Origin: DASZHJ01 sp035541215
Lineage (GTDB): Bacteria > Pseudomonadota > Alphaproteobacteria > ATCC43930 > CGMCC-115725
Assembly (NCBI GenBank): GCA_035541215.1
Contig: DATKNV010000125.1
Span: 1-64,000, forward strand
Length of the DNA stretch: 64,000 nucleotides
Direction of reading: 5' to 3'
Below, one piece after another: positions 43,332 through 51,900 of the stretch. Numbering within the stretch: position 1 is the first letter of the stretch; each line of letters begins with the position of its first letter. A program made the translations under genes and the position numbers. The notes beneath the pieces are model-generated. The model searched no databases. It was not told where the DNA came from and worked only from the letters and a program-made list of their open reading frames with translations.

Positions 43332-44279
43332 ATGACGAACGAACTCAGCAACCGCATTTTCCATGACGAGGCCAAAGCCCGTCAGTGGCTAGAGGCTGCT
43401 CTCTGGCCCGCTGGTCCTATCTGCGGCCACTGCGGGGTAGTCGGCCAAGCCACGGCACTGGAAACGCGCCCCGGCTGGTATCAGTGCAACGCCTGTCGCG
43501 CCCAATTCTCGGTCACGGTGGGCACTCTGTTCGAGCGCTCCCACATTCCGCTCAACAAGTGGCTCATGGTCGCCTTCCTCCTTTGCTCGTCAAAGAAGGG
43601 GATCAGCGCCCACCAAATCCATCGCATGATCGGCGTCAGCTATAAGTCAACGTGGTTCATGATGCACCGCCTCCGCGAGGCAATGCGCGATGGCCACTTC
43701 CCTGGCCCACTCGGAGGCGACGGCAAAACGGTTGAGGCAGACGAGACCTTCGTGGGCGGGAAAGAGAAAAACAAACACGCCCGCAAGCGCATGACGATTG
43801 GGAAAACCAATTACCACGGGGGCAAAGAGCCGGTTCTGTCCTTAGTCGAGCGTCAGGGTTCCGTCCGCTCGTTCCACGTTCCCGCCGTCAATAGCCACAA
43901 TCTCCGCGAAGTCCTGGTCGCCCAAATCGACCGCAAATCCTACCTCATGACCGACGCATATACGGCCTATACGATGGTGGGCCGTGAATTTGCGAAGCAT
44001 GAGACGGTCAGTCATGAGGCTGGCGAATACGTTCGCGGCGAGGCCCATACAAACACCGTTGAGGGCTATTTCAGCATTCTCAAGCGCGGCATCACGGGCG
44101 TTTACCACCATGTGAGTCAGCAGCACCTCAAGCGTTATCTCGCGGAATTTGATTTCCGATATAACGAGCGCTCACGCCTTGGCGTGAGTGACGCCGAACG
44201 TGCTGCCAAGGCGCTTAAAGGCATCGTCGGGAAGAGGCTCACTTATCGGCGGACTGGTGAGCGGGCAGCGCGCCAGTAA
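43332..44279 (+). CDS. IS1595-family (ISXO2-like) transposase
   Basis: 315 residues from the ATG at 43332 (GGGGAAA upstream); a GTG at 43314 would add six residues. An N-terminal zinc ribbon (CGHCGV near residue 32 and CNACRAQFSV) is followed by a helix-turn-helix-like stretch (HQIHRMIGVSYKSTWFMMHR) and the DDE-type catalytic core: VEADETFVGGKEK, LMTDAYTAYTMVG and HTNTVEGYFSILKRGITGVY. All acidic and Asn/Glu active-site blocks are present and the frame is intact, so the enzyme may be active. It acts on the 24-bp ends of the element. Confidence 0.93.
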   Translation: MTNELSNRIFHDEAKARQWLEAALWPAGPICGHCGVVGQATALETRPGWYQCNACRAQFSVTVGTLFERSHIPLNKWLMVAFLLCSSKKGISAHQIHRMIGVSYKSTWFMMHRLREAMRDGHFPGPLGGDGKTVEADETFVGGKEKNKHARKRMTIGKTNYHGGKEPVLSLVERQGSVRSFHVPAVNSHNLREVLVAQIDRKSYLMTDAYTAYTMVGREFAKHETVSHEAGEYVRGEAHTNTVEGYFSILKRGITGVYHHVSQQHLKRYLAEFDFRYNERSRLGVSDAERAAKALKGIVGKRLTYRRTGERAARQ

Positions 44280-44339
44280 GCGATATACTCGCAAACATTG
44301 GCACGCATTATTGGCTGCCATCAAACAAGGTTTTATGCA

Positions 44340-44756
44340 ATGAACATATCAGCAACCGCCCTCTCGGGAATGACCATCTGCGAACCGACAGCGGACGGAG
44401 CGGCAATTGTATTCTCGTTCAAAGACGCAAATGGGAAAGAGCATGTCTTCGCCTGCGATCCGCAGGCTACCCCAGAAATCGTAATGAAGTTTACGGCGGC
44501 GCGAGAAAAATTGGCCCGACAACAAGGCGAGGTAATGGACAAACCGGGGGCCAGGGGCGTGCGTGCCCTGATAGTGGAAAGGGCGGCGGTGGCGAGCGAT
44601 GAATTAGGAGGCGCAGTGATTTTACGTTTGCATGCCACCGAGACAAGCACGATGGATTTTGCCCTCTCTCCCAGGTTGGCAACTGATTTGGCGAAACATC
44701 TGCGAGGCGAAATTGCCAAGCTTCAGAGGACAAAGAAAAAAAATATTCGTCACTAG
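44340..44756 (+). CDS. Transposon passenger: hypothetical protein
   Basis: 138 residues from the ATG at 44340; a TTG at 44298 is an alternative. No signal peptide or membrane helix. The first half is beta-rich (GMTICEPTADGAAIVFSFKD, HVFACDPQATPEIVMKF), and the second half contains GGAVILRLHATETSTMDFAL followed by a helical basic C-terminus. The mixed pattern suggests two small alpha/beta units, but I recognise no family. Codon use is less GC-biased than in chromosomal neighbours. It follows the transposase after 60 nt. Confidence 0.65.
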   Translation: MNISATALSGMTICEPTADGAAIVFSFKDANGKEHVFACDPQATPEIVMKFTAAREKLARQQGEVMDKPGARGVRALIVERAAVASDELGGAVILRLHATETSTMDFALSPRLATDLAKHLRGEIAKLQRTKKKNIRH

Positions 44757-44802
44757 CCGCTCGCACGGTGGCCCAATTACCATTCATGCGGGGAGCGAAA
44801 CG

Positions 44803-45069
44803 ATGTTTACAGAGGCGCAGCGCAAAGACTTAAAAGCCACCTTTACGCGGGAGGCGAGTCGCCTCGGAACGCTGCTCGGACTCGTGGGCGGTTTCATGCT
44901 TGGCAGAGCGCTTGATGCGGGTTGGCTAGCGATTATCGTCGCCACAATCGTTGGGATGGGAATGGGCGGTGTCCTCGGATTATTCGTGGGCGGATGGGGC
45001 TCGGAGCGTCCTCTTGATTCGTTCCTGAATTGGATGGAACGGCGCGAACGTCTTAAACGGCGCGATTAA
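44803..45069 (+). CDS. Transposon passenger: small glycine-rich membrane protein
   Basis: 88 residues from the ATG at 44803 with GGGGAGCG upstream. A charged N-terminus (FTEAQRKDLKATFTREASR) leads into two hydrophobic helices, LGTLLGLVGGFMLGRALDAG and LAIIVATIVGMGMGGVLGLF, with Gly-x3-Gly spacing typical of packed helix pairs, and a basic C-terminal tail. Function unknown. Its charge pattern suits a small inner-membrane protein; a toxin role is possible but nothing in the sequence proves it. Confidence 0.65.
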   Translation: MFTEAQRKDLKATFTREASRLGTLLGLVGGFMLGRALDAGWLAIIVATIVGMGMGGVLGLFVGGWGSERPLDSFLNWMERRERLKRRD

Positions 45070-45083
45070 TAGGCGCGGCCGCC

Positions 45084-45638
45084 TTAAACGCTCCGCGAGT
45101 AAGCCAATTTTTCAAGATGAGGGTCCAGGTCGATAAAGCGCGAGCATGCCTCCTTTAGTTCGCGTGACGCATGCTGCCAAAAAACAACCTCAACCTTAAA
45201 GCCGTCCTCGACCAATTGGCGGACGGCAGGAATGTAATCCCCATCCCCAGCCACAAGCGTAATAACGTCCGTTGCCTTGTCCGCCTTTGTATAGGCATCT
45301 CGCACCATCGCCGCCACAAGACCTGTATCGATTCGCTTTTCTTTATTGCGAATGTCGCGGTCCTCGACCTTCACTTCAAAGCCAGCCTTTTCCGCCATTT
45401 TCCAAAGAGAATCGTTCGGCGGCGGTCGCGACCCAAACAGCAATGCGCGCTTTATCTTCTTGGGGTCGCTCCCGGCGGCAAACTCATGCAGCTTGCCGAA
45501 ATCAATCGCATAGTTCTGATCGAAAATCTTGTTCTCAACCGACTCCCAAATATTCATCACCATGCCTTTCCGCACGGCGCTTACCCGTTTGCCCTCTATG
45601 AAGACATTGGAATTATCTACATAGACAAATTCCGGCAT
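45084..45638 (-). CDS. Transposon passenger: NYN-domain (PIN-like) protein
   Basis: 184 residues from the ATG at 45638, with GGAGGTGG upstream. The fold is NYN/LabA-like: FVYVDNSNVFIEGKR carries the first acidic residue, Asp8, then ALLFGSRPPPND, KRIDTGLVAAMVRDAY and LVAGDGDYIPAVRQLVEDGF with the later acidic cluster. The spacing and aspartates are those of NYN-family RNases, so metal-dependent RNA cleavage is likely. It is antiparallel to the transposase and reads towards the small membrane protein gene (14 nt apart, convergent). Confidence 0.85.
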   Translation of the reverse strand: MPEFVYVDNSNVFIEGKRVSAVRKGMVMNIWESVENKIFDQNYAIDFGKLHEFAAGSDPKKIKRALLFGSRPPPNDSLWKMAEKAGFEVKVEDRDIRNKEKRIDTGLVAAMVRDAYTKADKATDVITLVAGDGDYIPAVRQLVEDGFKVEVVFWQHASRELKEACSRFIDLDPHLEKLAYSRSV

Positions 45639-45766
45639 TTCCACCTCCAGCGCGATGTGGCCGTGGATCATACCGCAAATGCCTCTTATGAGAATGTGGC
45701 CGCCGGGAGGAATGCGGCGGCACGACTTTGCTTTGCTCCAGCCGGGGAGCCATCCTCACATTAGAA

Positions 45767-45943
45767 TTATATGTCTGTCTTGCCTTTACGAATGCGCCCC
45801 CTGCTCACGGAGCGCGTCTTGGTTTTCGATGGCCGATGCCTCGGCCCCGCCTTCGCCACCTCGCGGATGAACCGCTCGAAGCGCGGCCATGCGTCGGGCA
45901 TCAATTCAACCTCGGTGGCTTTCAACCGCTTTGCCTTTTTCAT
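45767..45943 (-). CDS. Transposon passenger: 58-residue basic protein
   Basis: A short frame with a protein-like composition: MKKAKRLKATEVELMPDAWP, then RFERFIREVAKAGPRHRP and a Lys/Arg/Ser tail ending GKTDI. The MPDAWxRFE...AGPxHR pattern resembles small alphaproteobacterial proteins of unknown role. No clear ribosome site is seen before the ATG, and the start is only 11 nt from the divergent start at 45955, so expression is uncertain. It could be an antidote or regulator for a neighbouring gene; that is only inference from size and place. Confidence 0.5.
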   Translation of the reverse strand: MKKAKRLKATEVELMPDAWPRFERFIREVAKAGPRHRPSKTKTRSVSRGRIRKGKTDI

Positions 45944-45954
45944 GAGGTGACACT

Positions 45955-46599
45955 ATGGCGCAAAAACTGCCCGCTGTAACCGGCCCTCAATTGCGCCAGC
46001 TAATTCGGGTAGACTACGCAATGGCCATTGGCCATGTAATCGCCCAATGGTCCGCCCTGGAAGGGATGATCGAGGCCGCTTGCTGGCAGGCCGCCCGACT
46101 CCGAAACGACCTTGGTCGCGTCATAACGTCCCAATTGCAGATGCAGTCCAAAATGGACTTGCTCGGCGCCCTCCTCATGCAAACGCGCCCAATCTTGGGC
46201 GAACAATTCAATCGGGTCGCCGATTACATTCGCGATTGCCTTTTGGGCCAGCGCAATTTGGTCGCGCATGGCTTCTGGATCATGGAACTGGGGCTTTCCC
46301 ATGCCGCTGTCGTTAAATTCCGAACCAAGGGCGAGCTGGTCGCTCAAGGGCGCACCATCCCACTCACTGAGCTCATAACTTTGGCAGACGACATCGCCGA
46401 CGTTACCGCGTGGGTTATTGCGTTGGCGGGCATGCTCCCAAAACTGAAACAACGACCCGGCGGACTAGGTCATAAGACCCCAGCCCCTCTGAACCACCAA
46501 GCCTGCGCCACTCGGAAAACGCGCGCGCTCCGGCTTCCAATTGTTCGGCAGAGAGCGCCGAAGAAAGGGAGGCCGGGGTCTCAACATCGCCGGAGGTAG
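45955..46599 (+). CDS. Transposon passenger: HEPN-like helical protein
   Basis: 214 residues with GAGGTGA upstream. The first ~165 residues are helical: VDYAMAIGHVIAQWSALEGM, RVITSQLQMQSKMDLLGALL, QFNRVADYIRDCLLGQRNLV. Residues 100-105 form R-NLVA-H, the R-x4-H pattern of HEPN-superfamily RNases, in the expected position on a long helix after an acidic segment. The last 45 residues are Arg-rich and disordered-looking. HEPN proteins act as RNases in toxin and defence systems, or as non-catalytic helical partners. Assignment rests on the motif and helical pattern only. Confidence 0.55.
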   Translation: MAQKLPAVTGPQLRQLIRVDYAMAIGHVIAQWSALEGMIEAACWQAARLRNDLGRVITSQLQMQSKMDLLGALLMQTRPILGEQFNRVADYIRDCLLGQRNLVAHGFWIMELGLSHAAVVKFRTKGELVAQGRTIPLTELITLADDIADVTAWVIALAGMLPKLKQRPGGLGHKTPAPLNHQACATRKTRALRLPIVRQRAPKKGRPGSQHRRR

Positions 46600-46638
46600 G
46601 GTCGCGTTCGCAACGCTGTTTGCGTATCTTGCGGGTCA

Positions 46639-46662
46639 TGCTGAGTCAAGGTGATAATTCCC
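46639..46662 (-). repeat. Right terminal inverted repeat of the transposon
   Basis: 24 bp, exact reverse complement of 43262-43285, followed by CCCTAGGG. It overlaps no gene; the HEPN-like gene ends 39 nt before it. Confidence 0.9.
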
Positions 46663-46758
46663 CCCTAGGGGGCGATTTCGAGAGCCACGAGCAAAGCCTC
46701 CTCAACCCGAAAGGAGCGTGCGACGAAGGGCAGCAGGCCGTACCGGCGTTTTCAATTC

Positions 46759-46775
46759 GGCATCCGCAATGTACC
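46759..46775 (+). promoter_or_regulatory. Partial copy of recurring motif upstream of DUF3141
   Basis: GGCATCCGCAATGTACC; on the minus strand ACATTGCGGATGCC, compare TATTGCGGATTGACCC at 52734. It lies 112 nt upstream of the DUF3141 start, outside the transposon. Confidence 0.25.
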
Positions 46776-46886
46776 GGATTTGACGCAGCGCAAAAAAAAG
46801 TTATTTGAGGTGTCGTCGGCGCGCTCGATCGGACGCTCTTGGGACGGGCGATCGGACGGGCCATTACGGCTAAAAGGGAGCGGCAT

Positions 46887-49205
46887 ATGAGCACCACCTC
46901 CGCAGCGGGTGCCGGCGGATGGCCTGGCATGCAGATTCTACAGCAGGCCTTCGACTACTGGGTCGACACCTGGCAGCGCTCAGTGCTGTTCCTCGACGTG
47001 CTGCGCGAGCGCGGCAACAACTACGCCGAGCACACGGGGCAGCAGGTGCCGAACGTGCTGCTATTCAAGTTCGAGCTGGTCCTGGGCGGGCGCGAGCTCG
47101 AGCGTCCAGTCAATTATGGGCTGGTGCGGATTCTTCCGCCCGAGGGTGTCACGATCGACCCGCGAAAGCGGCCCTTCATCGTCTTCGATCCCCGCGCGGG
47201 CCACGGCCCCGGCATCGGCGGGATGAAGCACGACAGCGAGATCGGCATGGCGCTCCAGGCGGGCCACCCCTGCTATTTCGTGGGCTTCGTCCCCGATCCC
47301 GTGCCCGGGCAAACCGTCGAGGACGTCTGCCGTGCCGAGGCGCAATTCCTGCGCAAGGTGACCGAGCTGCACCCGCAGGCCGAGGGCAAGCCCTGCCTCA
47401 TCGGCAACTGCCAGGCGGGCTGGCAGATCATGATGATGGCCGCAGCCAATCCGGACCTACCCGGCCCGATCATGCTCGCAGGGTCGCCGCTTTCCTATTG
47501 GGCGGGCGTGCGCGGCAAGAATCCCATGCGCTACACGGGCGGTCTGCTGGGCGGAACCTGGCTCACCTCGCTTTCCGGCGATCTCGGTAATGGCATCTTC
47601 GACGGCGCCTACCTTGTCCAGAACTTCGAGTACCTCAACCCTGCGAACACCTATTGGGACAAGAGCTACAACGTCTACTCCAAGATCGATACCGAGCCGC
47701 AGCGCTATCTCGAATTCGAGACCTGGTGGAGCAGCCCCGTGCTGATGAACGCGACGGAAATGCAGTTCATCGCCGACGAGCTCTTCATTGGCAACAAGCT
47801 AGCCGCGGGCGAGATCATGCTCTCCGACGGCATGCGACTCGACCTCCGCAACATCAAGTCGCCGATTATCGTTTTCTGCTCCTGGGGCGACAACATTACG
47901 CCTCCGCAGCAGGCGCTGCATTGGATACTCGACCTCTACGACAACGACGAGGAATTCGTCGCTAGCGGCCAGACCATCGTTTACACACTCCATCAGACGA
48001 TCGGGCATCTCGGCATCTTCGTCTCCGCGAAGGTCGCGACGAAGGAGCACGAGGAGTTCACGAATGCGATGGACTTGATCGACGTCTTGCCGCCAGGTCT
48101 CTACGAGGCGGTGTTCACGAAGGTGGACCCCAATACCGTGAACCCGGGGCTCGTATCAGGCGATTACGTCGTGCGCTTCGAAGCGCGCAGCCTCAGCCAC
48201 CTCCGCGGGCTCGGGGGGAACAGCACCGAGGACGATCTTCGCTTCGCGACCGTACAACGCGTCTCCGAGATCAATCAGGGCCTCTACCGTTCGTTTCTGA
48301 GTCCGGCGGTGCGCGCCCTGGTCAACGACCAGACCGCGGAGTGGCTGCGGCGGATGCACCCGCATCGCCTCTCCTACGAGATCTTCTCCGACCGCAATCC
48401 TTGGCTCCGCCCGATCGCGCAGCTCGCGGAGAATGTGCGGCAGAATCGTCGGCCGGTCGACGCTGGAAATCCGTTCCTGAAGGTGCAGGAGGCGGTGTCG
48501 AAGCAGATCTCGGAGTCGCTCGACCGCTACCGCGAGGTGCGCGACCAGTTGAGCGAGGGAGTCTTCATGACGATCTACGGCTCGCCGCTGCTGCAGGCGA
48601 CAGTCGGCTTGCGAGCCGACACCGCGACGGCGTTCCGACGCGTCGGCCGCGACGCCATGCGCGAGGTGGCCGCGCGAAGGGCTATGGCGGACCTGGAGCA
48701 GCGCATCGGTAAGGGCGACGGGCGCGAGGCCGTTGTCCGTGCCTTGCTCTATCTGGCGGGCGGCCGGCCTGAGCAATTCGTGGACGAGCGTGGCTTCGCC
48801 GTGCTGCGGCAGATCCGCGCGGAGACGCCGAAAGAGCAGCGAAGCAGCATTGCCGCGTTCAAGGGGATCGTGCACGACCAGTATCTCCTGCTACGTCTCG
48901 ACGAGGAGCGCGCGATCGAGGCGCTGCCGCGGCTGCTGCCGGACGATCTCGAAGCGCGGGAATTCATGCTCAAGATCATCCGGCGCGTCGTCGCCGCGAC
49001 CGGCGATCCCGACGCCGAGGTGAAGCGACGTCTCGCCCGCGTGGAAGCGATGATTCGGAAAGGACCGCTAGAGCGCGCCAAGACGGCCGAGGAGTTGCCC
49101 TGGAAGGTCGCGGCGTCCGAGAGCGCGCCGGCGCCGAAGCGGCAGCGCGGCATGGCGGAGACCGGCGCCGGCGGCGCCGAGCGTCAGGCCGAATCCAACG
49201 ACTGA
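46887..49205 (+). CDS. DUF3141 protein, PhaC-like alpha/beta hydrolase
   Basis: 772 residues from the ATG at 46887 (AAAAGGGAG upstream). Residues ~90-400 form an alpha/beta hydrolase with a PHA-synthase-style box IGNCQAGW, the nucleophile being Cys175, and a likely triad of Asp335 (SWGDNITPP) and His374 (TIGHLGIF). The start AFDYWVDTWQRSVLFLDVL resembles PhaC/PhaM-type N-termini. The last ~350 residues are helical and charged, ending in a disordered tail. Proteins of this family sit with phosphotransacetylase, acetate kinase and FabI genes in many alphaproteobacteria. Substrate unknown; a hydroxyacyl ester or CoA is plausible. Confidence 0.85.
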   Translation: MSTTSAAGAGGWPGMQILQQAFDYWVDTWQRSVLFLDVLRERGNNYAEHTGQQVPNVLLFKFELVLGGRELERPVNYGLVRILPPEGVTIDPRKRPFIVFDPRAGHGPGIGGMKHDSEIGMALQAGHPCYFVGFVPDPVPGQTVEDVCRAEAQFLRKVTELHPQAEGKPCLIGNCQAGWQIMMMAAANPDLPGPIMLAGSPLSYWAGVRGKNPMRYTGGLLGGTWLTSLSGDLGNGIFDGAYLVQNFEYLNPANTYWDKSYNVYSKIDTEPQRYLEFETWWSSPVLMNATEMQFIADELFIGNKLAAGEIMLSDGMRLDLRNIKSPIIVFCSWGDNITPPQQALHWILDLYDNDEEFVASGQTIVYTLHQTIGHLGIFVSAKVATKEHEEFTNAMDLIDVLPPGLYEAVFTKVDPNTVNPGLVSGDYVVRFEARSLSHLRGLGGNSTEDDLRFATVQRVSEINQGLYRSFLSPAVRALVNDQTAEWLRRMHPHRLSYEIFSDRNPWLRPIAQLAENVRQNRRPVDAGNPFLKVQEAVSKQISESLDRYREVRDQLSEGVFMTIYGSPLLQATVGLRADTATAFRRVGRDAMREVAARRAMADLEQRIGKGDGREAVVRALLYLAGGRPEQFVDERGFAVLRQIRAETPKEQRSSIAAFKGIVHDQYLLLRLDEERAIEALPRLLPDDLEAREFMLKIIRRVVAATGDPDAEVKRRLARVEAMIRKGPLERAKTAEELPWKVAASESAPAPKRQRGMAETGAGGAERQAESND

Positions 49206-49263
49206 CAGCGTCCGCCGCGCGCCCGCGGTGATTTGAGAACCGTATCAGGCCGGGGAGGCGACG

Positions 49264-50688
49264 ATGAGTGCCGAGGAAGCCGCGGGTCAAGCGATCGAGA
49301 ACCGCCCCTTCGACGAGATCAAGGTGGGCGACAGCGCCCGCCTCACGCGCACGCTCACCGGCGACGACGTCGCGCTCTTCGCAAAGCTCTCGGGCGACGT
49401 CAATCCGACCCATCTCGAGCCCGGATTCTCCGCCGGCGGCAAGGTCGCGCCGGTGAGCGCGCACAGCATGTGGTGCGGCGCGCTGGTCTCGGCGGTGCTG
49501 GGGACGAAGCTGCCGGGGCCCGGCACCGTCTATGTCGGCCAGACGCTCCGCTTCCACCGCCGGATCATGGCGGGCGAGACGCTCACGACGGAGGTCACCG
49601 TCAGGCGCAAGCGGGCGGAGGACAAGCTCGTCGTGCTCGACTGCCGCTGCCTCGATCAGAACGAGCTCGAGGTCGCGACGGGCTTCGCCGAGGTGATTGC
49701 TCCCACGCAGAAGTTCAGGGGCCAGGCGAGCGAGCTTCCTGAAGTGAGCGTGCGCCGGCATCCGAAATACGAGCGCCTCATCGAGCGCGCGAAGGGCGGG
49801 GTCCCGGTGCCGACGGCCGTCGCGCATCCCTGCGACGAGTCTTCGCTCGCCGGCGCGGTCGATGCGGCCGAGGCGGGTCTCATCCTGCCGATCCTGGTCG
49901 GGCCGGCCGCGAGGATCCGCGCCGTCGCCGAGCAGAATTCGCTGGACATCGGCCGCTGCGAGCTCGTGGACGCGCCGCACAGCCATGCAGCCGCCGACAA
50001 GGCCGTGGAGATCGTGCGGCTCGGCAAGGCCGACCTCCTGATGAAGGGCAGCCTCCACACCGATGAGCTCATGAGCGCGGTCGTGAAGAAAGATACCGGC
50101 CTCAGGACGGAGCGCCGGATCAGCCATTGCTTCATCCTGGACGTGCCCTCCTATCCGCTGCCGCTCTTCATCACGGACGCCGCGGTCAACATCTTCCCGA
50201 CGCTCGAGGACAAAGTGCACATCGTCCAGAACGCGATCGATCTCGCGGTGGCGCTCGGAATCGAGCGGCCGAAGGTCGCGATCCTTTCCGCGGTCGAGAC
50301 CATCAATCCCAAGATCCAGTCGACGCTCGACGCGGCGGCGCTCTGCAAGATGGCGGACCGCGGGCAGATCACCGGCGGCGTGCTCGACGGGCCCTTCGCG
50401 CTCGACAACGCCATCAGCAAGGCCGCGGCGAAGATCAAGGGCATCGTTTCGGAGGTCGCGGGCCAGGCCGACATCCTCGTGGTGCCCGATCTCGAGGCCG
50501 GCAACATGCTCGCGAAGAATCTGACCTTCCTTGCGGGCGCCGATTGCGCTGGCATCGTGCTCGGCGCGCGCGTGCCGATCATCCTCACGAGCCGCGCCGA
50601 CAGCGTGCGCGCGCGCATGGCCTCCTGCGCGGTCGCGACCCTCTACGTCCGCGTCCGCAAGCAAGCGCTCGCCAAAGCGGCGGAGTGA
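49264..50688 (+). CDS. MaoC-like enoyl-CoA hydratase / phosphate acetyltransferase fusion
   Basis: 474 residues with GGGGAGGCGACG upstream. Residues ~10-150 are a MaoC hot-dog domain: LTGDDVALFAKLSGDVNPTH with the hydratase Asp/His pair and FSAGGKVAPVSAHSMWCGAL. Residues ~165-470 are a phosphate acetyl/butyryltransferase: LIERAKGGVPVPTAVAHPCD, ADLLMKGSLHTDELMSAVV, VVPDLEAGNMLAKNLTF. It would hydrate a short enoyl-CoA and turn acyl-CoA plus phosphate into acyl phosphate, used by the acetate kinase 5 nt downstream to make ATP. A 3-hydroxyacyl or butyryl substrate is possible given the fusion. Confidence 0.92.
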   Translation: MSAEEAAGQAIENRPFDEIKVGDSARLTRTLTGDDVALFAKLSGDVNPTHLEPGFSAGGKVAPVSAHSMWCGALVSAVLGTKLPGPGTVYVGQTLRFHRRIMAGETLTTEVTVRRKRAEDKLVVLDCRCLDQNELEVATGFAEVIAPTQKFRGQASELPEVSVRRHPKYERLIERAKGGVPVPTAVAHPCDESSLAGAVDAAEAGLILPILVGPAARIRAVAEQNSLDIGRCELVDAPHSHAAADKAVEIVRLGKADLLMKGSLHTDELMSAVVKKDTGLRTERRISHCFILDVPSYPLPLFITDAAVNIFPTLEDKVHIVQNAIDLAVALGIERPKVAILSAVETINPKIQSTLDAAALCKMADRGQITGGVLDGPFALDNAISKAAAKIKGIVSEVAGQADILVVPDLEAGNMLAKNLTFLAGADCAGIVLGARVPIILTSRADSVRARMASCAVATLYVRVRKQALAKAAE

Positions 50689-50693
50689 CGGAC

Positions 50694-51878
50694 ATGACCG
50701 ATGTCGTCCTCGTCGTCAACGCCGGCTCCTCGAGCCTCAAATTCTCGGTTTACGAGCCGAGCGCGGACGGCGAGCCCACGCTCCTGCTCAAGGGCCAGAT
50801 GGAGGGGATCGGCGTCCATCCGCATCTGAGTGCGCGGGACAGCGCCGGCAAGACGCTGATCGACAAGTCGTTCGAGCGCAGCGAGATCGGCGGCCACGAC
50901 GAGGCGATCGCCGCGATCTCGGAGTGGCTGCGCTCCCAAGCCGGCGACTTCCGCCTCCTCGCGGTGGGCCATCGGGTCGTGCACGGCGGGCCGGATTTTT
51001 CGACGCCCGTGCTGATCGACGCCGGCATCCTCGAGAAGCTCGACGAGCTCTCGCCGCTCGCGCCCCTGCATCAGCCCGCCAGCCTCGCGGGTATCCGCGC
51101 CGTCGCTGCGCGCCAGCCGAGCCTCCCGCAGGTCGCCTGCTTCGACACGGCTTTTCATCGCGGCCATTCCGAGCTCGCCGAGCGCTTCGCGGTTCCGGAG
51201 GCGTTCTACCACGAGGGCGTGCGGCGCTACGGGTTCCACGGTCTTTCCTACGAATTCATCGCGCGGCGGCTGCCCGCGGTGGCGTCCGAGATCGCCCGCG
51301 GCAAGGTCGTCGTCGCGCATCTCGGCAGCGGTGCCAGCATGTGCGCGATCGTCAACGGAAAGAGCGTCGACAGCACCATGGGATTTACGGCGCTCGACGG
51401 GCTCCCCATGGGGACGCGCTGCGGCGCGCTCGATCCCGGGGTCGTGATCCATCTCATGCGCGCGAAGGGCCTCTCGCCGGACGCGGTGGAGAAGATGCTC
51501 TACAACGACTGCGGCCTGCGCGGGCTCTCCGGCGTCAGCAACGACATGCGCGACCTCCTGAAGAGCGAGGAGCCGCGGGCGAAGCTGGCGGTCGACTACT
51601 TCGTCCACCACGTTGTGCGCCAGCTCGGTGCGCTCTCGGCGGTGATGGAAGGGCTCGACGGCATCGTCTTCACGGCGGGGATCGGCGAGCGCTCTCCCGA
51701 GATTCGCGCGCGTGTTTGCGAGCACTCGGCCTGGCTCGGTGTTCGCCTCGATCCCAAGGCGAACGCGGCTGGCGGGCCGCGCATCTCAGCGCCGGGCTCC
51801 CGCGTCTCCGCCTGGGTCGTTCCCACGGACGAGGAGCTGATGATCGCCATCCACACCCTCGAGCTCGTCAAGCACTGA
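50694..51878 (+). CDS. ackA: Acetate kinase (or related short-chain acyl kinase)
   Basis: 394 residues from the ATG at 50694, 5 nt after the fusion gene. Conserved blocks: VVNAGSSSLKFSVYE, GHRVVHGG, PLHQPASLAGI, CFDTAFH, RYGFHGLSYEF, VAHLGSGASMCAI and FTAGIGERSPEIR. It makes ATP and acetate from acetyl phosphate, the last step of the Pta-Ack route. Length and catalytic residues are normal. Position in the DUF3141-Pta-Ack-FabI block suggests it is used when respiration cannot supply enough ATP. Confidence 0.95.
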   Translation: MTDVVLVVNAGSSSLKFSVYEPSADGEPTLLLKGQMEGIGVHPHLSARDSAGKTLIDKSFERSEIGGHDEAIAAISEWLRSQAGDFRLLAVGHRVVHGGPDFSTPVLIDAGILEKLDELSPLAPLHQPASLAGIRAVAARQPSLPQVACFDTAFHRGHSELAERFAVPEAFYHEGVRRYGFHGLSYEFIARRLPAVASEIARGKVVVAHLGSGASMCAIVNGKSVDSTMGFTALDGLPMGTRCGALDPGVVIHLMRAKGLSPDAVEKMLYNDCGLRGLSGVSNDMRDLLKSEEPRAKLAVDYFVHHVVRQLGALSAVMEGLDGIVFTAGIGERSPEIRARVCEHSAWLGVRLDPKANAAGGPRISAPGSRVSAWVVPTDEELMIAIHTLELVKH

Positions 51879-51900
51879 TCTCTTCAATCCTGGAGGCCCC

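Larger units (their letters stand above)
43262..46662 (+). mobile_element. IS1595-type transposon with passenger genes
   Basis: 3.4 kb bounded by 24-bp perfect inverted repeats (43262-43285 and 46639-46662), each beginning GGGAATTATCACCTTGACTC. Both outer flanks are CCCTAGGG (43254-43261 and 46663-46670), consistent with the 8-bp target duplication of IS1595 elements; because CCCTAGGG is a palindrome next to a G-run, the exact end could shift by one or two bases. Content: transposase, three genes on plus or minus strand of unknown or nuclease-like type, a 58-residue gene and a HEPN-like gene. Composition is more AT-rich than both flanks, which supports recent arrival. Confidence 0.9.

Noticed and set aside
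45728..45979. 83-residue plus-strand frame opposite the 58-residue gene
   Set aside because: No ribosome site, no conserved-looking pattern, and it overlaps the more protein-like minus-strand frame and the start of the HEPN-like gene.
46887..49205. Calling the DUF3141 gene a polyhydroxyalkanoate synthase
   Set aside because: The nucleophile box resembles PhaC, but the length (772) and the long helical C-terminus do not, and no phaA, phaB or phasin gene is near.
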